Below are positions 1 to 4,830 of a stretch of 6,665 nt of DNA, one piece after another. The stretch is from an uncultured Bacteroidales bacterium (GTDB lineage Bacteria > Bacteroidota > Bacteroidia > Bacteroidales > UBA932): assembly GCA_902488725.1 (NCBI GenBank), contig CABTXO010000093.1:1-6665 (forward strand), given 5' to 3'. How positions within the stretch are numbered: position 1 is the first letter of the stretch; every line of letters begins with the position of its first letter. The translations under genes were made by a program, and so were the position numbers. The notes under the pieces are model-generated. The model was not told the origin of the DNA, ran no database searches, and saw only the letters and a list, made by a program, of their open reading frames with translations.

Positions 1-1318
1 ATGGTACAACATCCAGGCGGACATGCCGAACAAGCCGCTGCCCATCCTGGATCCCAAGACCCGCAAAACCTTGAAAGCGGAAGATCTCTACCCCATTTTC
101 GCGCAGGAATGCGCCAAACAGGAACTCGACCGGACGCATGCCTGGATCGATATTCCCGAAGAAGTGCGGGAGCAGTACCTTGTGTACCGCAGCACCCCGC
201 TGGTGCGCGCCTACGGCCTGGAAAAGGCCCTGGACACCCCTGCGCACATCTACTTCAAGAACGAAAGCGTGAGCCCGCTGGGCAGCCACAAGCTCAACTC
301 CGCCCTTGCGCAGGCCTATTACTGCAAGAAGGAAGGCGTGACCAACGTGACCACGGAGACCGGCGCCGGACAATGGGGCTGCGCCCTGGCCTATTCAGCG
401 AATGTGTTCGGTCTGGAGAGCGCAGTGTACATGGTGAAAGTGTCCTACGAGCAGAAGCCCTACCGGCGCAGCATCATGAACACCTACGGGGCGACCGTGA
501 CAGCGTCTCCTTCCATGTCCACGCGGGCGGGAAAAGACATCATCACGAAGGATCCGACCTACCAGGGCTCCCTGGGCACGGCGATCTCGGAGGCTATCGA
601 GCTGGCCATGACCACCCCGAACTGCAAGTACACCCTGGGCTCGGTGCTGAACCACGTGTGCCTGCACCAGACCATCATCGGACTGGAGGCGGAAAAGCAG
701 CTGGAGATGGCCGGGGACTACCCCGATGTCGTGATCGCCTGCTTCGGCGGCGGCTCGAACTTCAGCGGCATCGCCTACCCGTTCATGCGCCACAACCTCC
801 TGGACGGCAAGAAGACCCGTTTCATCGCCGCCGAACCTGCCGCCTGCCCGAAGTTGACCAAGGGAAAGTTTGAATATGACTACGCAGACGAGGCAGGCTA
901 CACCCCGCTGCTCCCGATGTACACCCTCGGCCACACCTTCAAGCCGGCGAACATCCACGCGGGCGGCCTGCGCTACCACGGCGCAGGGGTCATCATGAGC
1001 CAGTTGATGAAGGACGGCTGGATGGAGGCGCAGGACTTCCGCCAGCTGGACACCTTCAATGCCGGCGTGCTCTTCGCCCGCAGCGAAGGCATCATCCCCG
1101 CGCCGGAATCCTGCCACGCCATCGCGGCGACCATGCAGGAGGCCCTCCGCTGCAAGAAGGAAGGCCGCGCGGAAAACCTGCTGTTCTGCCTCTCCGGCCA
1201 CGGCCTCGTGGACATGGCCGCCTACGACCGGTACTTCGCCGGTGACCTCCAGAACTACACCCTCGACGACATCGACCTCCGGCAGTCCATCGGCAGCGCC
1301 GACAATATGAACATATAA
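1..1318 (+). CDS. trpB: TrpB2-type tryptophan synthase beta chain (5' end missing)
   Basis: PLP-dependent enzyme that condenses indole with L-serine to give L-tryptophan in the cytoplasm. The first full codon is at position 2, and the reading WYNIQADMPNKPLPILDP matches the N-terminal region of TrpB2 proteins. The ATG at 23 is therefore internal, and the true start lies a few tens of codons before the window. Numbering from that ATG: the Schiff-base lysine is K90 in GSHKLN, ETGAGQWG (112-119) is the indole/catalytic loop with E112, GGGSN (242-246) binds the PLP phosphate, and SGHG (391-394) is the C-terminal cofactor-site motif. EPAACPKLTKG, HAGGLRYHG and EGIIPAPES are TrpB2-type signatures that separate it from classical TrpB1. 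TrpB2 often works without TrpA, for example in indole salvage; no trpA is visible here. The gene converges on the aminopeptidase P gene and ends 24 nt before the shared terminator hairpin. The family call is very secure; the in vivo role is inferred. Confidence 0.95.
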   Translation, partial: WYNIQADMPNKPLPILDPKTRKTLKAEDLYPIFAQECAKQELDRTHAWIDIPEEVREQYLVYRSTPLVRAYGLEKALDTPAHIYFKNESVSPLGSHKLNSALAQAYYCKKEGVTNVTTETGAGQWGCALAYSANVFGLESAVYMVKVSYEQKPYRRSIMNTYGATVTASPSMSTRAGKDIITKDPTYQGSLGTAISEAIELAMTTPNCKYTLGSVLNHVCLHQTIIGLEAEKQLEMAGDYPDVVIACFGGGSNFSGIAYPFMRHNLLDGKKTRFIAAEPAACPKLTKGKFEYDYADEAGYTPLLPMYTLGHTFKPANIHAGGLRYHGAGVIMSQLMKDGWMEAQDFRQLDTFNAGVLFARSEGIIPAPESCHAIAATMQEALRCKKEGRAENLLFCLSGHGLVDMAAYDRYFAGDLQNYTLDDIDLRQSIGSADNMNI

Positions 1319-1342
1319 TTGGTTGATATTCAATGAAATTAT

Positions 1343-1378
1343 ACGACAAGGGTGGCACCGAAGTACCACCCTTGTCGT
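1343..1378 (-). terminator. Intrinsic hairpin terminator between convergent genes
   Basis: Read on the minus strand, the RNA forms a 16-bp stem (ACGACAAGGGTGGTAC paired with GTGCCACCCTTGTCGT, one G-U pair) closed by an exceptionally stable C(UUCG)G tetraloop. On the plus strand the same DNA gives a slightly poorer stem, with a C-A mismatch near a CGAA loop. The better folding on the minus strand suggests it mainly ends the ytxH-pepP operon, while also serving trpB. The minus-strand tail is AT-rich (TATAATTT) and the plus-strand tail is a short TTT, so neither has a long U-tract. The fold was done by eye. Confidence 0.85.
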
Positions 1379-1430
1379 TTGTCAAACCGGCCGGGTCTTG
1401 TCGTTTGTCATACCGGGCGGGTCTTGTCGT
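1371..1430. repeat. 26-bp tandem repeat over the 3' end of the aminopeptidase gene
   Basis: Units 1371-1396 and 1397-1422 are both 26 bp and differ at two positions. A third partial copy (CTTGTCGT) follows at 1423-1430. On the minus strand each full unit with its flank reads GACAAGACCCGsCCGGTwTGA, which encodes the peptide end DKTRPV and its stop codon. The unit length is not a multiple of three, so the second copy lies out of frame, beyond the functional stop at 1408-1410. The outermost CGACAAG copy forms the base of the terminator stem. Confidence 0.85.
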
Positions 1431-3255
1431 GGAGCCAGGCGGCGATGTCGGCGGGAAGGAGGGGAGAGAGGGCCTCGTAGACGCGGGCGTGGTAGTTGTT
1501 GAGCCAGTCGATTTCGGAGCGGTCGAGCAGGTCGGTCAGCAGGACGCTCGTGTCGAAGTGGCAGAGGGTGAGCGGTTCGGAACGGAGCCAGGCGCCGAAT
1601 TCGTTGCGGCCTGCCTCCACCGTCAGAATCAGATTCTCGTGCCGCACCCCGTGCCGCCCCTCGCGGTAGATGCCCGGTTCGTCGGAAGTGATCATCCCCG
1701 GCAGCAAGGGCTGGCGGTTCAAGTCCTGCCGCAGATCCTGCGGCCCTTCGTGGACATTGAGGTAGAAACCCACCCCGTGGCCCGTCCCGTGGCCGTAGTC
1801 CCGCATCGAATTCCAGAGCGGCGCGCGTGCCAGCGCATCGATGCGGCTGCCGGGCGTCCCTTTCGGGAACAGGGCTTTGGCCAGGTCGATGTGCCCTTTC
1901 AGCACCAGCGTATAATCTTCCTTTTCCAGCGGCGTGCAGGGCCCCAGCGGCACGGTGCGCGTGATGTCCGTGGTGCCGAACAGGTACTGCCCGCCGGAGT
2001 CGCAGAGATAGAGTCCTTGGGAATATAGCTCCGCGGACCCTTCTTCGGGGGTCACGTAGTGCGGCAGGGCGGCGTTCGGCCCGTAGGCGGAAATGGTCTC
2101 GAAGCTCTCGCCCCGGAAGCCCGGAATCTCGGCCCGGAAGGTGTGCAGCATCTGCGCGGCTTCATATTCATTGACCGCATCACCGCTCTCGAGCGTCCGC
2201 TCCAGCCAGTAGAGGAAGCGCTCCATCGCCACGCCGTCCTCCAGGTGCGCCTCGCGCATGCCGGCGATTTCGACCTCGTTCTTCACCGACTTGCGCAGCG
2301 CAACCGGCGACTTTCCGGTTTCCAGCTTGGCATGGGACGCATTGCGCTGCAGCGCATCGTACAGGTCGTAGTTGAGCGAGCCGGGATCCAGGAAGAGGGT
2401 GGAGATGTCTTCGTCCCGCAGCATGCCCGCGACCGCGGTCTTCACCTCCCCGTAGTCCTGGATGTTCACCCCGTCGGCCGTCAGTTCGTAGAAGCTGTCC
2501 TCCGTTTCCGTGTCGCCTTCAGCCGGGGGGCCCTTGCGCACGAACCACTGGATGCTGTCCAGCGTCACCAGCAGATAGGACATCACCACGGGATTGTACT
2601 CCACATCCTGTCCGCGCACATTCAGCATCCAGGCAATCTGGTCGAGGGCGGTAAGCAGGACGGCATCGCAGCCCCGCTCCTGCATCCACTTGCGGAGCCA
2701 GTCGAACTTCTGCTTCCGCGACCAGCCGACCTGCTCGATCCCGAGCGTGATGACCGGGGTCTGCGGCACCGGGGGACGGTCCAACCAGATTTCGTCGAGG
2801 AAGTCCGGCGCATTGACGATGCGGAAAGCAGGCGAACCCTCCTCGGAAAATCCCTTGGCGAGGAAGGCATTGCGAACATCCTGGACCGACCCGACGTTCT
2901 GGCTCTGTCCGTCCACGGCCACGACCACCTCTTCGAAAGAGGCGAACTGCTGCGGCAGCCACTCCGGAATCAGCACCTGCTCCGGCACCCGGGTCTTGTG
3001 GAGCTCCTCGCCCGTGCCCGGCAGCTGCTGTCCGGCCTGGATGAAGTACCGGGTGTCCGTCCAGAGGCCTGCATGATCCCGTGTGATCACGAGGTCGCCC
3101 TCCCCCGTATAGCCGGTCAGCCAAGCTACGGGATGCCAGCGGGGGGCTGAATATTCACTGCTGTGGGGGTCGGTGCCGGTGATGATGACGGCGTCCCATC
3201 CCTGCCGGGCCATGATCCGGCGAATGGCATTCACTCTCTCACTGAACGGGTTCAT
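1408..3255 (-). CDS. pepP: Aminopeptidase P, long XPNPEP1-like form (M24B metallopeptidase)
   Basis: Xaa-Pro aminopeptidase that removes an N-terminal residue preceding proline. At 615 aa it has the length of the eukaryotic-type cytosolic enzyme (about 600-625 aa) rather than the roughly 440-aa E. coli PepP. Approximate order of parts: creatinase-like N domain 7-140, second creatinase-like domain 155-315, catalytic pita-bread M24 domain 320-540, and M24 C-terminal extension 545-608. All five dimetal ligands are present: D419 (CDSGG), D430 (TDITRT), H493 (GTGHGVG), E526 (SDEPGIY) and E540 (RHENL). The likely proton-shuttle and substrate histidines are H399, H489 and H502 (NVHEGP). There is no signal peptide, so the protein is probably cytoplasmic. 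The ATG at 3255 lies 9 nt after the stop of the upstream 78-aa gene, so it is probably the last gene of that operon, followed by the terminator at 1343-1378. The 3' end lies in a short tandem duplication. The gene symbol is by homology only. Confidence 0.95.
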   Translation of the reverse strand: MNPFSERVNAIRRIMARQGWDAVIITGTDPHSSEYSAPRWHPVAWLTGYTGEGDLVITRDHAGLWTDTRYFIQAGQQLPGTGEELHKTRVPEQVLIPEWLPQQFASFEEVVVAVDGQSQNVGSVQDVRNAFLAKGFSEEGSPAFRIVNAPDFLDEIWLDRPPVPQTPVITLGIEQVGWSRKQKFDWLRKWMQERGCDAVLLTALDQIAWMLNVRGQDVEYNPVVMSYLLVTLDSIQWFVRKGPPAEGDTETEDSFYELTADGVNIQDYGEVKTAVAGMLRDEDISTLFLDPGSLNYDLYDALQRNASHAKLETGKSPVALRKSVKNEVEIAGMREAHLEDGVAMERFLYWLERTLESGDAVNEYEAAQMLHTFRAEIPGFRGESFETISAYGPNAALPHYVTPEEGSAELYSQGLYLCDSGGQYLFGTTDITRTVPLGPCTPLEKEDYTLVLKGHIDLAKALFPKGTPGSRIDALARAPLWNSMRDYGHGTGHGVGFYLNVHEGPQDLRQDLNRQPLLPGMITSDEPGIYREGRHGVRHENLILTVEAGRNEFGAWLRSEPLTLCHFDTSVLLTDLLDRSEIDWLNNYHARVYEALSPLLPADIAAWLHDKTRPV

Positions 3256-3264
3256 GGGTTGCGT

Positions 3265-3501
3265 TTATCGGGTGATGATCCGCTTGAGCGCGCCCCCCGC
3301 CACGAGCAGCAGCCGGTCGAACGGGATAATGGAAGAGATGCTCTTGAGCCCGGAGACCATCAGATTCGTGGGCGTGTAGTAGTCTTTCAAGCCATTGAAG
3401 CAGTCCAAGACATGGTCCCCCTGGTGGCCAATGTCCTCCCCGAGCCGCCGCCGGGCCTCGTCCAACTCGACCAATGTTTTGATGGAATGGTAGTTACTCA
3501 T
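3265..3501 (-). CDS. Small conserved-looking protein of unknown function (78 aa)
   Basis: I do not recognise a named family. The start is set by context. The ATG at 3501 overlaps the end of the holin-like gene by 8 nt (ATGAGTAA arrangement), which suggests translational coupling; an upstream ATG giving 123 codons would run deep through the neighbouring gene and is unlikely. The protein starts MSNYHSIKTLVELDEAR. It has a charged amphipathic first half (residues 5-40), then a YYTPTN segment and a moderately hydrophobic stretch (about 47-72) ending in a basic tail, ALKRIITR. It may be a peripheral or weakly membrane-inserted protein. Its place after a YtxH protein and a YqjE/holin-like protein resembles that of YqjK in E. 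coli, but I see no sequence proof of homology. The coding call is good; the function is unknown. Confidence 0.75.
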   Translation of the reverse strand: MSNYHSIKTLVELDEARRRLGEDIGHQGDHVLDCFNGLKDYYTPTNLMVSGLKSISSIIPFDRLLLVAGGALKRIITR

Positions 3502-3838
3502 CGAAGAATAAATTGACGAACAGGGATACGAAGGTGTCTCGGAACAGCCGCTTGCGCAACAGGAACAGCACCAGCAGCAGGATGAGAAAAAATCCGGCGA
3601 CCAAAAAGGCCCCTGCAGCATAACTCCCGACCGCATCCCCCAGCAAGAGGACGCCGCCGAAGGCCAAGGCCAGCAGGAAGGTCGATCCGACCGTCAGGAA
3701 GAGCAGGGCGAGCAGCAGTTTCCCGAGACCGACGGACAATCCCTTGACTGCCCGCAGTTTCAGGTCATCCACCCGCATGTCGACATAGTCCCAGGTCTTC
3801 TTCCCGAGATCTTCGACCGGTTTGGTGAATTCGCGCAT
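3494..3838 (-). CDS. YqjE/phage-holin_3_6-like small inner-membrane protein
   Basis: A 114-aa protein. A charged amphipathic N-terminal region (about 1-36, MREFTKPVEDLGKKTWDYVD) precedes two hydrophobic helices, about 38-66 and 71-94, joined by a short GDAVGS turn. A basic RKRLFR segment and a hydrophobic C-terminus ending NLFFDE follow. This layout fits the Phage_holin_3_6/YqjE group (PF07332 type), which despite the name is usually a housekeeping or stress membrane protein rather than a lysis holin. No phage genes are nearby, which supports that reading. The gene starts 7 nt after the ytxH stop and overlaps the next gene by 8 nt, so all three small genes are probably one transcript. The membrane assignment is strong; the family call is by recognition of layout. 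Confidence 0.82.
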   Translation of the reverse strand: MREFTKPVEDLGKKTWDYVDMRVDDLKLRAVKGLSVGLGKLLLALLFLTVGSTFLLALAFGGVLLLGDAVGSYAAGAFLVAGFFLILLLVLFLLRKRLFRDTFVSLFVNLFFDE

Positions 3839-3845
3839 GGCACCG

Positions 3846-4238
3846 TCAGGCGTTCTCGGCCTGTCCTTGGTCGTCCTTCCGGAGCGCCTTCTCCAGCTTT
3901 TCCAGCTGTTCGAGGATCCGGTTGCGGGCCTCTTCGGTCATGTCCGATGCCTGATCCTTCAGCGCATCCCGCAACTGTTTGAGCTCCATCCGGGCCAGCC
4001 GCCCGCGCGCACGCAGTTCGTCAATCGTGTCCGAAGCCTCGTCCCTGGCCTGCCCGTAGAATTCCGACGCCTTTTCCCGGGCGTCCCCATAGGCATCCTT
4101 TGCCCAGTCAAAGCCTTCTCCGGCGGCCTCGCGGACCTTCCGGCGGGTCTCTTCGCCGGATTCCGGCGCAAACAGCAGTCCGAGCGTCAGCCCTGCGGCA
4201 GCGCCCGCCAACAATGCAAACAAAGATTCTCCTTTCAT
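3846..4238 (-). CDS. YtxH domain-containing membrane-anchored helical protein
   Basis: A 130-aa protein. The N-terminus has a glycine/alanine-rich hydrophobic helix (residues 4-23, LFALLAGAAAGLTLGLLF) running into APESGEETRRKV, the typical YtxH motif (membrane helix, AP..G.ETR, then basic helix). The rest (35-130) is a long, highly charged, helix-forming region with E/R/K/D/A repeats, probably coiled-coil or amphipathic. I chose the ATG at 4238; a TTG two codons upstream (4244) is in frame but weaker. There is no Shine-Dalgarno sequence; the leader is AT-rich (GATTGAAT). YtxH proteins are associated with general stress in Bacillus, but their molecular role is unclear. The gene is first in the operon and is preceded by a clear Bacteroidota-type promoter with a nearby inverted repeat. 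Confidence 0.88.
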   Translation of the reverse strand: MKGESLFALLAGAAAGLTLGLLFAPESGEETRRKVREAAGEGFDWAKDAYGDAREKASEFYGQARDEASDTIDELRARGRLARMELKQLRDALKDQASDMTEEARNRILEQLEKLEKALRKDDQGQAENA

Positions 4239-4296
4239 ATTCAATCACGTTAAGGGTTTCGACCATCCTGCGGCAAGAATCGTTCCCGCAGACAAC

Positions 4297-4328
4297 CAAA
4301 TTTAGAAAAATCCTTTCAGGAATCCAAA
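4297..4328 (-). promoter_or_regulatory. Bacteroidota-type promoter of the ytxH-pepP operon
   Basis: On the minus strand, TTTG (4328-4325) is followed after exactly 20 bp by TAAATTTG (4304-4297). This is an exact match to the -33 TTTG / -7 TAnnTTTG consensus for the housekeeping sigma factor of Bacteroides. Transcription would start near 4290, giving a leader of roughly 50 nt before the ytxH ATG at 4238. Confidence 0.8.
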
Positions 4329-4331
4329 TTC

Positions 4332-4349
4332 GTGACGCAGCAACGTCAC
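4332..4349. promoter_or_regulatory. Inverted repeat, possible operator for the ytxH operon
   Basis: A perfect inverted repeat, GTGACG-N6-CGTCAC, lies 3 bp upstream of the -33 element, centred about 50 bp before the predicted transcription start. That is a usual position for an activator site. The size and symmetry suit a dimeric helix-turn-helix regulator. No regulator gene is in the window, and chance cannot be excluded. Confidence 0.4.
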
Positions 4350-4531
4350 TGGCAGAATCAAGAAGCAAGTGCAACATTACAATAAAATTCAACTTTTCTC
4401 TCGGTTTCCGTTTGGTCTTCAACGGCACAGAATGAATATGATCATATATGACAAACGCATTTTTGGATATGTTGTCCAAGGAAGGAGCTTATTCGTAACA
4501 AAAAAGGGAGACATGCGGATTCTCAACAGAT
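4350..4531. other. AT-rich intergenic stretch without a recognisable gene
   Basis: This is the left part of the roughly 590-bp gap between ytxH and the M24 gene. Base composition is visibly more AT-rich than in the flanking genes. Open frames here have no recognisable protein features and no support from neighbours. A short plus-strand stretch from about 4470 to 4531 (reading VVQGRSLFVTKKGDMRIL) could be a very decayed continuation of the IS30 transposase that is recognisable further on, but the match is too weak to assert. A 12-bp palindrome, ATATGATCATAT, lies at 4436-4447. Confidence 0.5.
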
Positions 4532-4784
4532 GGAGAGAATCCTGTGCAGGTGGCAGAAACTGCAATCCGACTCCAGTTTTCCATGCGGAAAGAATGTGCA
4601 CACAATCACGACGGACAATGGCCGTGAGTTCGCACGACCCGAAAGGATGGCCAAAGAACTTCGCACAGCGGTGTTTTTCGCAGATTCCGATTCATCTTGG
4701 CAAAAAGGCGCAATGGAAAAATTGCTTTTCGAGGCCGCCACAACGCTGGCGGGCCATTCCGCCGGCGTTGCGCTCCTATCTTGA
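4532..4784 (+). pseudogene. Decayed IS30-family transposase fragment
   Basis: Two adjoining frames together give the C-terminal catalytic part of an IS30-type DDE transposase. From 4547 the frame reads QVAETAIRLQF. The reading then shifts at the T-run 4577-4580 to another frame giving NVHTITTDNGREFA, ERMAKEL, VFFAD and SSWQKGAMEK. IS30 transposases carry VHTITTDNGKEFA, then FADPYSSW and a G.NEN block, so the second catalytic Asp (TDNG) and probably the Glu (GAMEK) can still be seen. The usual 40-50 residues after that block are missing: the frame passes through a hairpin and ends GVALLS-stop at 4782-4784, which may be the original C-terminus joined by an internal deletion (inference). No start codon, N-terminal helix-turn-helix, terminal inverted repeats or target duplication could be found. 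It is non-functional. Confidence 0.8.
4741..4770. repeat. 30-bp hairpin-forming inverted repeat in the IS30 remnant
   Basis: CAACGCTGGCGG (4741-4752) and CCGCCGGCGTTG (4759-4770) pair over 12 bp, with one G-T/G-U pair, around a 6-nt GCCATT loop. The hairpin is GC-rich and stable. It lies 10 bp upstream of the -33 element of the next gene. The nearest T-run (4786-4790) is about 15 nt downstream, so it is a poor fit to an intrinsic terminator. It could instead be a repeat-element tip, a deletion scar or a regulatory site. Confidence 0.7.
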
Positions 4785-4811
4785 ATTTTTAACGCAGTTT
4801 TCTTAAATTTG
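4781..4811 (+). promoter_or_regulatory. Bacteroidota-type promoter of the second M24 peptidase gene
   Basis: TTG (4781-4783) is followed after 20 bp by TAAATTTG (4804-4811), an exact TAnnTTTG -7 element with the expected spacing. Transcription would begin near 4818, leaving a short AT-rich leader (ATAATTTTTT) before the ATG at 4831. The -33 element overlaps the last codons of the IS30 remnant. Confidence 0.78.
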
Positions 4812-4830
4812 TAAGACTTGATAATTTTTT

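Noticed and set aside
1349..1360. AGGGTGGCACCG resembles the conserved T-box riboswitch core
   Set aside because: It is the arm and loop of a perfect terminator hairpin between convergent genes. There is no downstream plus-strand gene to regulate and no specifier stem was seen.
395..1369. 324-codon open frame on the minus strand
   Set aside because: It is antisense to trpB, whose motifs are unmistakable, and it runs through the terminator hairpin.
2059..3150. 363-codon open frame on the plus strand
   Set aside because: It is antisense to the aminopeptidase P gene, which has all metal ligands. No family features appear in the plus-strand reading.
3494..3838. Holin-like gene as evidence of a prophage or lysis cassette
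   Set aside because: No endolysin, integrase or structural phage genes are nearby. The family name is misleading, and the operon context is that of a cellular envelope gene.
4154..4168. Perfect inverted repeat CGCCGGA-T-TCCGGCG
   Set aside because: It lies inside ytxH and encodes the conserved APESGEE part of the family motif, so coding constraint explains it.
4436..4447. 12-bp palindrome ATATGATCATAT
   Set aside because: It is a short palindrome in AT-rich sequence with no adjoining promoter element, and could easily arise by chance.
4369..4806. 145-codon open frame in the spacer
   Set aside because: It crosses the IS30 remnant in the wrong frame for most of its length and shows no protein-family features.
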